A stretch of DNA of 64,000 bases, from contig OZ022501.1 of assembly GCA_963989385.1 (NCBI GenBank), positions 3,296,001 through 3,360,000 on the forward strand. The letters run 5' to 3'. This DNA is from Ctena decussata (Eukaryota > Mollusca > Bivalvia > Lucinida > Lucinidae). The notes beneath the pieces are model-generated. The model was given only the letters and a program-made list of their open reading frames with translations. It did no database searches and was not told where the DNA came from. Of this stretch, positions 11,161 to 22,022 are shown in pieces; position 1 is the first letter of the stretch, and each line of letters begins with the position of its first letter. Made by a program: the position numbers and the translations under genes.

Positions 11161-11430
11161 TTGACTATTTTGACAATAAAATTTGGCAAGCAGAACAATC
11201 AAACCTAGTTTCTGAAGGTTTAGACTATTCAAAAATACATTCAAACTAAGTATAGCAGAGGGTGCCACCTCCGACCCTTATTTTGGCAAGATAGGCGATT
11301 TTGGCTCCTAGAGTAAATGACACGTTGTCGCCTGTCAACATTTTCAAACATTTTCTCTTTTTAAGCCACTAGGCTGATTGAAGCCATATTTCATATGGCG
11401 CTTCAATAGGCCAGGGGAGCCGAATTTAAA

Positions 11431-11842
11431 GAGTAACTACACTTCAGGAACTGACTGAATCAGATCCCAAACCCTATCCCCAACATCAAAGGGAAAGACA
11501 AAGACATCCCAACAAACAATAAATTACAAGTGATAAGCTGAGTCAGCAGTTCTTTCCCAAAAAGGTGGCAACTCAGCTATCTTTACCAAACTAAATAATT
11601 TAGACCAACAGAAGGGTTACAACAGACTTAGCAATTTATACGAGAAACATTTAACAACTATTTTTACCTATTTTCAGTTTTTACCACAGAAGGGTTAAAA
11701 TGATGACACAATACACCAAAAAACAAATGCAACCGCAATGAAAGTACCGCCCTGGGACGGTCAGTAATAACCACTGGGGGGGGGGGGGGGGGGTTAAACC
11801 GGTTTTACTGGGCCCAAACCTTCACCCTCACCCAAAGTTTTT
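11431..11842 (-). repeat. 3'-tail of the Penelope-like family (subfamily 3) inserted in the tandem-core element
   Basis: Starts at the recurrent terminus TTTAAAGAGTAACTACACTT and proceeds through GACTGAATCAGATCCCAAAC, GGTGGCAACTCAGCTATC and CCGCCCTGGGACGGTCAGTA to a G18 run at 11777 and GGTTTTACTGGGCCCAAACC. Near-identical tails are at 22862 and 38636. The host repeat continues directly after it at 11843. Confidence 0.65.
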
Positions 11843-12054
11843 TTTAAATGATCTTGGTCACATGACTATGATGACCTGCATGCCCACATATAGTAAAAGC
11901 CTTTCAAAACTCTTCTTGTCCAGAACCGAAAGATCAATGACCTTGAAACTTTGCGTGTAGCATTGGTGACTCAGGCCGTACAAAGTTTATTCCAATAATG
12001 ATCCTATATTCACCTTGTCCTAATTTATGCCGAGATCAACTCTGGAACGTTTTT
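11843..12054 (-). repeat. Tandem-core element copy III, fourth segment
   Basis: Carries the family blocks GGTCACATGACTATGATGACC, CTTCTTGTCCAGAACCG and GTGTAGCATTGGTGACTC. It ends at CTGGAACGTTTTT, where the second tandem-core family is inserted; the next host base is found near 14666. Confidence 0.6.
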
Positions 12055-14665
12055 ATGCCCCCAACTTCGAAGAAGTTGAGGGGGCATATTGGTTTGGGCC
12101 TGACCGTCCGTTCGTCCGTCCGTCCGTACGTAACGCCTCATTTTCTCAAGAAGGGTAACTGCTAACAGCTGGGGCCTTGATATTTCATAGGTGGGTAGAC
12201 TATAAAAAAACTAGAGGAAACGTATTTTTTTCTTGCCCATCAGCCTCGTACTTGCAGAGTTATGCCCCTTTTTTCAAAAAAAAAAATAAATGAAAGTTTG
12301 TTCCCAAAATCCTGGGAATACCGTTTGAGCTAGGATGCTCATATTTGGCGTACTGCTTGGGGCTAAGGTATAGACCACCTGATTAACTTTTGGGCGAATT
12401 CCGTCAAAAAATGACTGAATTATGCCCCTTTGTTGAATTTGGCATTTTTACAATTTTTGAACCGTTTGACCTAGAACCCTAATTTTTGGTATACTATTAG
12501 TATTTGATGTGCTGATTATTCTGATGCTCGTTGCGTAATGATGCATCCACTATTTACAGAGTTATTTCCCTTTTCTCATCTGTATAAAGCATAATAATGG
12601 GTGGTCTGTTTCTGAAGAACAATAACAGCTCGGGCCTTGATATTTAGAAGGTGGATAGAGCATGAAAAATAGGCAGACCCGTATTTTTTTATTTTTCGTC
12701 TGCCATGTACTTACAGAATTATGCCCCTTTTCGAAAAATTACATGAAAGTTTGTTCCCAAAATCCAGGAATACCGTTTGAGCTAGGATGCTCATATTTGG
12801 CATACGGCTAAGGGCTAAGGTGTAGATCACCTGATTAACTTTTGGGCGATGTCAGTCAAAGAATGACTGAATTACGCCCCTTTGTCCTTTGTTGAATTTA
12901 GCATTTTTCCAACTTTTGAACCGTTTGGCCTAGAACGCTAAATTTTGGTATACTATTAGTATTTGATATGCTTATTATTCTGATGGTGGTTGCGTTATGA
13001 TGCATTAATTATTGACAGAGTTATTTCCCTTTTCTCATCTGTATAAAACATAATAATGGGTGGTCTGTTTTTCAAGAACAATAAGCGCTGGGGCCTTGAT
13101 ATTTAGATGTTGGATAGAGCATGAAAAATAAACGGACCTGTATTTTTTATTCTTCGAAGTTGGGGGGCATCTTTCTTTCGCCTTGTCCGTTCGTCAGTTT
13201 GTCCGTGCCATTTGATACAGCTGTATTCCCTGAGAACCACTAGGCCTAGAGTTTTGAAATTTCATATATGGATAGGTCATGAAAACTGAGCGGACCCGTA
13301 TTTTTTTTCTCCGTCGAACTTGCACTTTTGGAGTTACCTCCCCTTTATCAAAATTAGAATTAAATCTTATTACCATGATATCTCAAGAAGTACTTAATCT
13401 AGGATGATGAAATTTTATATACAGGTTACGGGTGAGATATATAAGAACTGTTTAATTTTTGGGCAAATTTCGTCAAAAAGTGATTAAGTTATGGCCCTTG
13501 TCGGAATTTGGCATTTTTCCAACTTCTGAACTGCTTAACCTAGGAAGCTGGTTTTTGGTATGTGGGTAGTCCTTAATGTGTTAAATGTTTTTATAAGAAT
13601 CAAGTAACTCTGTGGTAATTAATTATGGAGTTATTCCCCTGTTAGTTGTTACTTACACAGCTAATGGGAGCAAGAACCACTGGGCCTAGGGTTTTAAAAT
13701 TTCAGATATGGATAGGTCATGAAAAATGAGCGGACCCATATTTGTTTTTCCTCCGTCGAAATTGTACTTTTGGAGTTACCTCCCTTTTATCAAAATTAAA
13801 ATGAAACTTGTTACCACGATATCTCAAAAAGTACTTGACCCAGGATAAAAAATTTAGTATACAGGTTTGGGGTGAGATCTAAAAGAACTGATTAACTTTT
13901 GGGCAAATTCCGTCAAAAAATAATTGGGTTATGGCTCTTGTTGGAATTTGACATTTTTCCAACTTCTGAACCGCTTAACCTAGGAAACTGATATTTGGTA
14001 TGTAGGTAGTCCTTGATGTGTTAAATGTTTTTATAAAGGTCAGGTCACTCTATGATAATTAATTACGGAGTCATCCCCCCTGTTAGTTATTACTTTTGCA
14101 GCTACTGGGAGCAAGAACCACTGGGCCTAGGGTTTTTGAATTTCAAATATGGATAGGTCATGAAAAATGAGCGGACCCATTTTTTTACTCCGTCAAACTT
14201 GTATTTTTCGGAGTTACTTTCCCTTAATCAGAATTAAAATGAAATCTTGTTACCACAATATCTCAAGAAGTACTTAACCTAGGATGATGAAATTTTGTAC
14301 ACAGGTTTGAGGTGAGATATACAAGAACTGATTAACTTTTGGGCAAATTTCGTCAAAAAATGATTTAGTTATGGCCCTTGTTGGAATTTGGCATTTTTCC
14401 AACTTCTGAACCGCTTAAGCGAGGAAGCTGGTTTTTGGTATGTAGTAGTCCTTGATGTTTTAAATGTTTTTATAAAGGTCAGGTAACTCTGTTAATTCAT
14501 CATGGAGTTATTCCCCCAGTTAGTCAATACTTATGCAGCTACTGGGAGCAAGAACCACTGGACCTAGGGTTATGAAATTTTAAATATGGATAGGTCATGA
14601 AAGAGCGGACCCTTTAGTGGCAAGCATATGGTTGGGGGCATAGTGTTTTACAAACACAGTTTCTA
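12055..14665 (-). mobile_element. Second tandem-core element (units ~435-480 bp) with terminal hairpin
   Basis: The left end is a perfect stem, ATGCCCCCAACTTC and its inverse TTGAGGGGGCAT (12055-12092), followed by a CCGTCCGTCCGTCCGT run. Two units marked by GGGGCCTTGATATTT lie near 12170-13085. At least four units marked by AGAACCACTRGGCCTAG then follow, at 13230, 13672, 14117 and 14548 (period about 435-445). The right end is GGGGGCATAGTGTTTTACAA. The architecture matches the family at 1-2720 although the sequence is unrelated, and it sits inside copy III of that family. Confidence 0.65.
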
Positions 14666-15440
14666 GTTGCTATTAGTTTGGAAAAAGCTTAAACAGTAGA
14701 TTTCTCAGAAGCTATTTAATTCTAACATATAATGACTGGTTCATATCTTAATTAATTGAGCAGATGAAGATATTATGTTGCCAAAGGGTACCTTTGTTTA
14801 AGGTCACTGAGACTCTGTCGCCCGTCAACAGTTTCAAACATCTTCTCCTCTTAAGCCACTGGGCCGATTGATGCCATATTTTAAATGGACCCTCCATTGG
14901 TCACGGGGACAAACAAAATGTTCAGATGGTTTTGTTTACCTGGCCAAGATGGCAAATATAGAGTAAAAATCCTTTGAAAAATAAAAATCTCCAGGACAAA
15001 AGTCCAGTGACCTTCAAACTTTTGTGTGTAGCATTGGGAGCGCAAACCCTATGATTGTTTTTTTTTTCTTCAAAAGATGACCCTGCATTGACTAACACCT
15101 AATTTTAGGCAACGTCAACTTTGGTTTCTTATTTTTTTCATATGGGAAAAAACTTTAACAGTGGATTTCATTGAGATATTTTAAGCCTAGATATGATAAT
15201 TATAAAATAGGGTTAACTAAATGAATACATGAAAACATAAGGCCGGAAAAGGTCACGGGCATTCTGTGAACTTAGCTCACTTACCTACTTACGTTTGCTC
15301 ATGGTCACTGATATTTTGAAATGAAAATATGCACTCCTCGAAAGCCACTGGTTCAAAAATTGTATCGAGTTAGGGAAATGACAGACTGTTTCTGTTGACA
15401 GCGTGGTCTAAGATGAGCTACAGGACAGTTGGTCCTCTGG
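14666..15440 (-). repeat. Tandem-core element copy III, terminal segment
   Basis: Resumes the unit interrupted at 12054 (GGAAAAAGCTTAAACAGTAG) and runs through AGACTCTGTCGCCCGTCAAC to the 5' terminal block GATGAGCTACAGG then GTTGGTCCTCTGG near 15415-15440, which matches the end at 2690-2716. Confidence 0.65.
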
Positions 15441-15569
15441 GTTTTACAATAAACATCATGGAAAATAACTGTGTAATCAATTAATTCAAAGGAATTTCAA
15501 TTTGACAGACAACTTTTATACATCTATACATCCTGCACTTATATTGTACAAACAATCAGCTGCTTATAT

Positions 15570-16135
15570 TAAGCGGTTCAGAAGTTGAAAAATCCCAAAT
15601 AGGAAAAGAGGAATAACTCAGCCATGTTTTTAATGATTTTAGCTCAAAATTAATATGTTCTTATACATAACAACCTTAAATGTCATACTAAATTTCATCA
15701 CCCAATCTCATATACTTTTTGAGATATTAAAGCAACAGAACTGCCATGCATTTTTTTAAAACGAGAAAACTGTACACGAACAAGCCCGATAGCAAAAAGA
15801 AAAAAAATGGGTCTGCCTAATTTTCCAATACATGTATCCTTTTATAAACTCAAACTCTGCACCAAAAGAAAATGTATTGACTTACAGGGACAGATTCAGT
15901 TTAGAATACAGTGTTATCTCTACCAAAACATCTTACACAACAAATACTATTTGTATATCAAAAATAAGCTACCTTGGTCATTGAAAAATAACAAAATCGA
16001 AAAGGGGAATAATTCAGTCATATTTAAATGGAATTTGACGGATCTGACTGGTACATCGAATATCAACTCCCTAAGCGTCCTTGAGATATCGTAGTAAAAG
16101 AACATGTCCATACAGAAAATTACAAATGTGTAAGT
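15570..16135 (+). repeat. Degenerate fragment of the second tandem-core family, reverse orientation
   Basis: GCGGTTCAGAAGTTGAAAAA, GAGGAATAACTCAGCCAT and CATATACTTTTTGAGATATT are reverse-complement counterparts of unit blocks at 13190-14650 (for example AACTTCTGAACCGC, and ATATCTCAAGAAGTACTT). Two worn units, inverted relative to 12055-14665. Confidence 0.5.
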
Positions 16136-16620
16136 AGGACAAGGATGCCCTCGCCTAGTGCCTTGAGTAAGATGACGCCTTGATTAAGGTTCTAACACTT
16201 ATACGGTAGGTAAGATCACAGAGGCAGACTTGTATAGTATAAAAGGGGAAGTCAAGGAACCATGAAATATAGGCAAATGTGACAAACATTTATTCTGCTG
16301 ACAAGACTATGAAATAAACATGTTTTCATTAAAGCCTTTTCAATAGCTTAAGTGTGCAATTTGACCTTGACCTATAACGTGGTGACATTCCTTGAAAGCA
16401 ACGAATCGTCTTCACATATAGTTTTGAAATCCCAACATGAAGGACAAAGGACCAGTGGCTATAAAGGGGTTTTCCAGGTACAAGCTTAAGTCAAGTGGAG
16501 CTTTGGTTTTGTGTACACTATCTCTTAAAACCGGGTGGGGAAATCCCACGCCAGTCGACCCTTATGAAACTAATTGGTAATTTAATGTCTTTCAATAATA
16601 GATTGACTAAAGGTTTAGCA
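16136..16620. other. No gene or repeat recognised
   Basis: Ordinary non-coding sequence between repeats; nothing supportable. Confidence 0.3.
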
Positions 16621-16625
16621 AATAA

Positions 16626-18590
16626 CAATTGAGCAGTAGACATACTTTAAGATGATATAAGGTTTCTTTGTCCACTACATATCTGTGCTAAATCATTTCA
16701 CTTTATTTGCAATTTTTAGATTTTTAAGTATTTTGCACCTACCAACTTTGCGGAAAACCACAACGTTTCTTCATCAAGCAATAGAATTGCCCTTCCTTCT
16801 TCCTTTGGTGCAAATATTTGTCAATGACTGGACATTGCAGAATTATTAGCATTTTTCTGCAAATGTCCTGAAAAATGAGTTATGTGCCCTTAAATGCATA
16901 AATTGTATTAAAAGTCTGAAAAATGCCAATTTTGTATGTTACAGACTTAGTTTCTCCACTGTCCTACCAGTGGTAAAATTTCTAAAAACAAATCAATTTG
17001 AAAAGCGGTTCACCCGTCACGTTCAGTGATGTATGTATGGCTGACCTGTGATTTTACGTCCTTTTTAACAACATTTCAGTCATACGATTAGTGGGTAATA
17101 ATGTATGGCTGTATTCAATGAAACCCCGTTTGCAATTGAAAAGATTCCCGCCTCCAGCGGGCCTTGCACATTGAACCTTTAGATTTGCTGGCCAGCGCTA
17201 AGCCTACCAAACTACAGGGGCCCCACGTTTGGTAATAAAATGTGGGATAATTTATATAAACAGAGTCATATAACCGGGCGAACAATCGCGGGAGATGCTT
17301 TCAAAAAATGAAACTTTGCGCCACAAAATACAGTTTTAGTAACTATGGTTTGAGGGCTGGATTTGGATTTTGATTGTTTCAGTTCCTGGTCTTTGCATAC
17401 TTTTTACTTTTAGTTCCTGGTTACCCGTCAAGCGATGCATTTAAACAGAAGCAGCACAATGACTGGGTCCCAAGCATGTACATTGTATGTTTACCGTGTT
17501 ATAGTCATGTTTATGATTTGGAAAGTTAAGAGACCGAAATACGAACCCTCTGCTGTCATATGCTTTACGATAAAAATGTAGGGTTCAGTGCAAAGAATGT
17601 AGTTTGCGTAAATAATGGACGCATTAACTATGTTTATAATGGACTTTTCCATCTTCGAGCTTAGAGAAGTCCATTTATCTGATAAGAACATGCTTCATAT
17701 CACGGTTGGCAAACAGTGCAAACTCTGGTCTGATCTGAATAAACATTGTTTTCTCAATCAGTTCTGTTAGAATATTCAAGGTACCATTGCTCAATCGGTG
17801 GTATAAATTCATTAAATATTTTATCGTCAGGTATCGCTGCAAGGTGCTCACTACAGTTTCTTCATTTAAATGACCGCTTTGGGCTAACTTAAACAACAAA
17901 AAAACGTCAATGAGTTTCACATTAATCGTTTTTGAAAAAAAATGATTTGGCAACTAAACTGACCTACTCTCAATATCATAAACTTAAATAAAATAGTAAA
18001 GATACAATGTACAGGCATGGTCCACTGTCAGTTTCTCAAGTTTGCTTATAGGGAATAGACCGAAGGGGAAATCAGAAAAGACAATTTATATTTTGTAGAG
18101 AAATTTATAATGTTTCACAAAATAAACTTTTTTTACTTTTTGCTCATTGTATGACCCTATATATACACATCAACCCGCATTTCATCAGGAAATGCGATTG
18201 AAACCTGTTCATAGTGACTTGTTTTTCGCTGTTTCTACAAATGGTAGGACTATGGACGACACTTAAATGAATGGCGAATCTTTAACATACAAAATTGACG
18301 TTTTTCAGATTTCGAACACAATTATCTGCATCCAAGGGCATATAATTCATTTTTCAGAATATTTACAGAAAAATGCTCATAATTCTGCAATGTCCAGTCA
18401 TTGACAAACACTTGCACCAAAGAAAGGGCAATTCTATTGCTTGATGGAGAAACATTGTGGTTTTCTGCAAAGTTGGTAGGTGCGAAATACACAAAAATCT
18501 AAAATTGCAAAAAAGTGACATGTTTTAGCACAGATATGTAGTTGACACAGAAATCTATAGCATCTTAAAATGTGACAACTGCTCATTGAA
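16626..18590. mobile_element. ~1.97-kb element with ~350-bp inverted arms
   Basis: The left arm (16626-16990) and right arm (about 18240-18590) are inverted copies. Shared blocks include CTACATATCTGTGCTAAA, GCACCTACCAACTTTGC, AGCAATAGAATTGCCCTT and TGACTGGACATTGCAGAAT. The arms differ by scattered substitutions and small gaps. The 1.2-kb centre holds a dispersed-repeat module (16950-17500), a 71-bp retroelement tail and chance frames (17491-17953, minus), but no recognisable transposase. A fold-back or TIR element of unknown superfamily. Confidence 0.6.
17341..17411 (+). repeat. 71-bp extreme 3'-end copy of the Penelope-like element (subfamily 1)
   Basis: Runs from AACTATGGTTTGAGGGCTGG to GGTCTTTGCATACTTTTTAC and matches the last 71 bp of the element tails ending at 41763 and 47484. 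It interrupts the dispersed module at 16950-17500; TTTTAGT occurs at both junctions (compare ACAGTTTTAGT on the left with TTTTAGTTCCTGG on the right), consistent with a short duplication. Confidence 0.65.
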
Positions 18591-18654
18591 TATATGCCAC
18601 AATATATGTCTTAATATGGGAACACGCTTAAACAGTGGGGTTCCCAGAAACTCT

Positions 18655-18870
18655 GAAGTAAATAGATAAGCAACGATCATCAGGACTCTTAATACAATCA
18701 AATCCCACATTCCTCTTACAACTAAAAGGGAAAGAAACTCACATACAACTGTTGACAAAAGTTCACGAAAGACACGCTTGACAAGCCGAATAAGTAGCTT
18801 TTTTCCAAAACAGGTGGTCATTCAGTTACCCTAACTTAAAATAGCAGCAGCATCTAGTTTTACCTATTTT
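18655..18870 (-). repeat. Tail fragment of the Penelope-like family (subfamily 2)
   Basis: Ordered blocks GATAAGCAACGATCATCAGG, AATCCCACATTCC, GTTCACGAAAGACACGC and CAGGTGGTCATTCAGTTACC match 7700-8000 and 22585-22858. The 3' end is at the lower coordinate. Confidence 0.5.
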
Positions 18871-18879
18871 TGTATTTTA

Positions 18880-19430
18880 AAGTCTCCATATTCCTATCAG
18901 TGGTAAAAACCGTCGAAGCACAAATCCTTATAAAATTGGTACAGCCTTCAGAACTGATGATAATATGTCGGTTGCTGTGCTTTTTGTGTCATATAACTGG
19001 CAAAAAAAAAAAACAAAAAAAAAAAAAGGAATAAGGTATTTTGAATAAAAATGACAAGTCTCTGGTTTTTGTTTGTGGTCCTCCGTTTAGCAATTAACTC
19101 ACACAATAGCGAGACAAATGATGAGATCCTTGCCTTACATTGTATTTCTATCAACTATTAAATAACTGTACATTGTATTTTTATCTCCTGTACCTTGTAC
19201 AGTTACCTCTTGTACCTTGTATTTTTACCATGTTATGAAACTTGTGAAATCGAAAGTAGGTAATTTTAGGACCTAGATATTTTTTCGAATCGTTTTCATG
19301 AGAAACTCAAGAATGTTTTAATTTTTCAAAGCCGGCCAATCACGGTCATATACAATGAAGAAACTGTAGTTAGAAGCTTGCAGCGATAATTTACGATAAA
19401 ATATTTCATGCTGATAGAGCAATGGGGCCT
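18880..19430. repeat. Dispersed repeat module R1, uninterrupted copy
   Basis: Starts AAGTCTCCATATTCCTATCA and ends near GATAGAGCAATGGGGCC. The same module, split, is at 47630-47849 and 54988-55245, where the Ngaro retrotransposon sits inside it; a partial copy is at 16950-17500. It contains a poly-A tract at 19003-19027. Function unknown. Confidence 0.5.
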
Positions 19431-19620
19431 TTAAATAACAAAACAGAAAGCAGAATGGGCAGCTTTTCAGATCATCAGGCTGCTTAAAATCATAGACAAG
19501 CGGACATAACAACATGTAGCTCGTCAAATAAACCACAACAGAAGTACCGTCTTGGACGATCAGCAAGAAAAAAAAAACGTGTGTGTGTGCATGTGTGTGT
19601 GTATTTGGGGGATTCAATTA
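19430..19620 (-). repeat. Retroelement tail fragment with (GT)n tract
   Basis: AAACAGAAAGCAGAATGGGCAG, GGCTGCTTAAAATCATAGAC and AAGTACCGTCTTGGACGATC are the middle tail blocks of the Penelope-like family. A GT-rich microsatellite follows at 19579-19605. Confidence 0.45.
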
Positions 19621-19646
19621 GTTAAACAAGCAGAATCAGGACCAAC

Positions 19647-20118
19647 TTAAGACACAGACGATATTGTCTCGATGGCATTTGTAGACTCTGTCGTGTCACC
19701 TATCCTTTTCGGTGAGGAGCTAGAGGCTTTCTGCGATGTCTGACTGACCAGTTCTTTTCTACGAACAATAATATACACTATCAAATTCAGTACTCCTCCG
19801 ATATTGTCAAATATGGTGATTAGATGGAAGAGAATAATAGGTACAGTGTCGAAGAGAGCCCATGCCGCGAATACTCCACCACACGACCATTGTACAAAGA
19901 AGGCAACGACAAACAATGACATTGATTGAGCAGCGTTTACCGCTGCCTTCCTACTTGATGTGTTCTGACCAAGGTTTTCTGCCAAATGTTTCGTCTCTCT
20001 CCGTAGTTTTGTCCATGTTAGTGCATAAAATATGATGTTCATTGATAGTATTAGCAACAGTGGTATCGTTGTAAAACATGTGTTGCCTATGGCCCCGTTC
20101 ACTCCATCGAAAAAGCAG
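19647..20118 (-). CDS. Seven-transmembrane receptor A, exon 2 (C-terminal half)
   Basis: Encodes residues 175-331 of the receptor whose exon 1 is 21499-22022. The acceptor TTTCAG ends at 20119 and joins the phase-2 donor of exon 1, so the split codon reads Phe. The reading frame then gives Cys176 in extracellular loop 2, TM5 (about 190-208, IPLLLILSMN), a basic loop with KLRRE, TM6 (about 240-262, FFVQW), and TM7 (about 268-293, IGGVLNLIVY). The tail is short and Ser/Thr-rich, ending at TAA (19647-19649). Exons total 996 nt, exactly 332 codons, which supports the splice model. The NLIVY in TM7 stands where rhodopsin-like receptors have NPxxY; TM6/TM7 look more like the cAMP-receptor-like group. 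No clear poly(A) signal is visible just downstream. Confidence 0.8.
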
Positions 20119-20159
20119 CTGAAATATCAAAATAGCATTTAACTCTTGAAGCACCAATA

Positions 20160-21047
20160 AGCATATGTAAAGATAAGGTACATGCACTGATGAAGTTTCA
20201 ACGTTCTGGCGACTATGGAAAGAAAAATATGGACTGACCTCGAAAAATAAATATGCGGTACTTTTTCGTGAAAGTAGGTCACAGCGACCTAGTTTTGTTG
20301 GAGGTGACCTTGAGTGGTAAGAAGCATGCACTGATGGTGTTTCAATGTTCCTGGGCCTACGAAAAGGGAGATAATGGGCCACAGACGAAAACTAAATAAG
20401 TGGTAATTTTTTTGTGAAAGTAGGTCATAGTGACCTAGTTTTGTTATAGATGATCTGGAGTAGTAGGGTGCATGCACTGATGAAGTTTCAATGTTCTGGG
20501 ACCAAAGAAACGAAAGATATGGGGCTGACCTAGAAAATTAAAGATTTGGTACCTTTTCGGGAAAGTAGCTCACAGCGACCTAATTTTTTTGGAGATGATT
20601 TGGAGTGGTAAGGTGCATGCACTGATGAAGTTTCAATGTTCTGTGGCTCATGAGAAGTGAGATATGGGGCTGACCTAGAAAACGAAATATGTGGTACTTT
20701 TTCGTGAAAGAAGGTAATAGCAACCTAAATTTGTTGGAGGTGACCTGGAGTGGTAAGGTATATGCACTGATGAAGTTTCAAGGTTCTGGAGCTTATGAGA
20801 AGGGAGATATTGGGCTGCAGACGAAAACTAAATATGTGGTACTTTTTTGAAAATATGCCACAGTGACCTAGTTTTGTGGGGACCAATTAGCAATTTAGTG
20901 CGGCAAATTGTGATGAAGCTTCAAGGTCCTAGGGTCTATCAAACTCAAGATATGGCTCCAGACGGACGGACGGACAGACGGACGGACGGACGCACCAACA
21001 CCAAACGGGTGACTATATCTCGCTGACCGCAAGCGGGCTCAATAAAT
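20160..21047 (+). repeat. Third tandem-core element: ~147-bp units with (GGAC)n and terminal stem-loop
   Basis: The block GCATGCACTGATGAAGTTTC or a variant recurs near 20178, 20324, 20470, 20617 and 20764, so the period is 146-147 bp, with a decayed sixth unit near 20911. Each unit also has GTGACCTAGTTTTGTTGGAG. The array ends in a GACGGACGGACGG run (20960-20992) and a small stem CCGC-AA-GCGG (21026-21035), followed by GCTCAATAA. It has the same general plan as the elements at 1-2720 and 12055-14665, and lies in the intron of receptor A. Confidence 0.7.
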
Positions 21048-21355
21048 ATATATATATATATATTTATATTATATATATCGTCGAAATGTTCAAGAATAGA
21101 AGACATAGCAGATCCAGATCAAGTGACTTATTGAGAGCCCCCACATCTGGATCTCTGTTTTTTGCAAATTCAGCTATTTGTATTTTAGGTGCTTTGAATA
21201 TACGAACGTCCTATACAAGTGCAGGAATTCAAAAACATTTACCATTTTCGAAGGAAAACATTTTAACTCACTTGTAAAGATATAAAACACATTTGAACTT
21301 GAAACTAGATTGACTGTTAACTGCGTTATCAACTATACTACTACATTTCCATATA

Positions 21356-21398
21356 GATGGATGGATGGATGGATCGATCGACAGACAGACAGACAGAC

Positions 21399-21462
<64 letters not shown>
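21356..21462. repeat. Compound (ATGG)n(ACAG)n(ATAG)n microsatellite
   Basis: ATGGATGG at the left, ACAGACAG near 21380-21400, then more than a dozen ATAG units to 21462. Frames through it read as SIYL repeats and are not genes. Intronic in receptor A. Confidence 0.95.
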
Positions 21463-21463
<1 letters not shown>

Positions 21464-21498
21464 TTCAACTGTAGAAAACAATTTGAGTCAATACTTAC

Positions 21499-22022
21499 AA
21501 TGCTCCAGTAGTACCAAACTGTCCCAAAAAGGCAGCGATGACGGCACCCGAAACTGGAACACCAAAAGTCCAGAGAAGAAGCTTCCAGTCCCATGATCCA
21601 AAGTGTAGATGTTTGTTGAAGTAGATCAGTGTAAAAACGTTAATTGCCACAATGTTCACCATGAGGTTCTGAGCTGATATGAAGATGATGATGAAAAAGC
21701 CATAAACTTGGCATAGTTCTTTAGGATATACATGGTCTTTGGTAAACATCATTTGGAGATGATCACATATATGTACTAGATTGAAACATCCGTCGCAAAC
21801 TGCTAGATACACAACAAAACGGTCACATTTTGTCCATTTGAAAAATGATCGATGCCTTTGTCTTCTGAAAGGTACAGCTATAGCAATAATAGCACAACAT
21901 AGGCTGGTTAAGATACACATAGCCGCCGGAATATGAAGAGCGTAAAATAAACCATTGTTTAGACCATATACTGGAAGGTCATATCCGTCACGTAGAGCTG
22001 GTGTATCTGAAAGGTTGTCCAT
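21499..22022 (-). CDS. Seven-transmembrane receptor A, exon 1 (start codon to TM4)
   Basis: Encodes residues 1-174 of a 331-aa membrane protein. The ATG at 22022 lies in a strong context (AGACAATGG), identical around the start to paralogue B. The short N-terminus carries DGYDLPVYG (residues 12-20). TM1 is about 27-51, TM2 about 67-89 after a KWTKCDRFVVYL motif, TM3 about 105-133 preceded by Cys104, and TM4 about 146-168. Cys104 can pair with Cys176 in exon 2, as in most G-protein-coupled receptors. No signal peptide or DRY box is seen. It should sit in the plasma membrane; ligand and G protein cannot be read from the sequence. The family could be class E/GPR157-like 7TM; an orphan mollusc-specific family is equally possible. 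Exon 1 ends in phase 2 at GTAAGT. Confidence 0.8.

Larger units (their letters stand above)
5846..11315. mobile_element. 5.47-kb non-autonomous TIR DNA transposon
   Basis: The left end TACTCTAGGAGCCA (5846) reappears inverted as TGGCTCCTAGAGTA ending at 11315. Similarity of the two arms continues for about 150 bp: GGTGGCACCCTCTGCTAT lies near 5882 and its inverse near 11260, and GATTGTTCTGCT near 5952 and its inverse near 11195. The element is flanked by AAT on both sides (5843-5845, 11316-11318), a 3-bp duplication, and removing it restores the host repeat. A 3-bp duplication fits PIF/Harbinger- or CACTA-like elements, but no transposase frame is recognisable. The interior is AT-rich and itself carries other insertions. 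Confidence 0.6.
20119..21498 (-). other. Intron of receptor A (1380 bp)
   Basis: Donor GTAAGT (21493-21498) and acceptor TTTCAG (to 20119) on the minus strand, phase 2. It is largely occupied by a 147-bp tandem array (20160-21047) and a tetranucleotide microsatellite (21356-21462). Confidence 0.75.

Noticed and set aside
12055..14665. Interpretation as a simple satellite array
   Set aside because: The array has defined hairpin and opposite termini, and the host repeat continues across it, so it is an inserted element with a tandem core.
17491..17953. Two overlapping minus-strand frames between the inverted arms as a transposase
   Set aside because: Short (66 and 92 codons), without catalytic motifs, and not continued in any frame.
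21356..21462. Possible CRISPR-like array
   Set aside because: Uninterrupted tetranucleotide microsatellite without spacers, in a eukaryotic intron.
21268..21594. 108-codon frame with SIYL repeats
   Set aside because: Translation of the ATAG/ACAG microsatellite in the intron, plus an off-frame shadow of receptor A exon 1.
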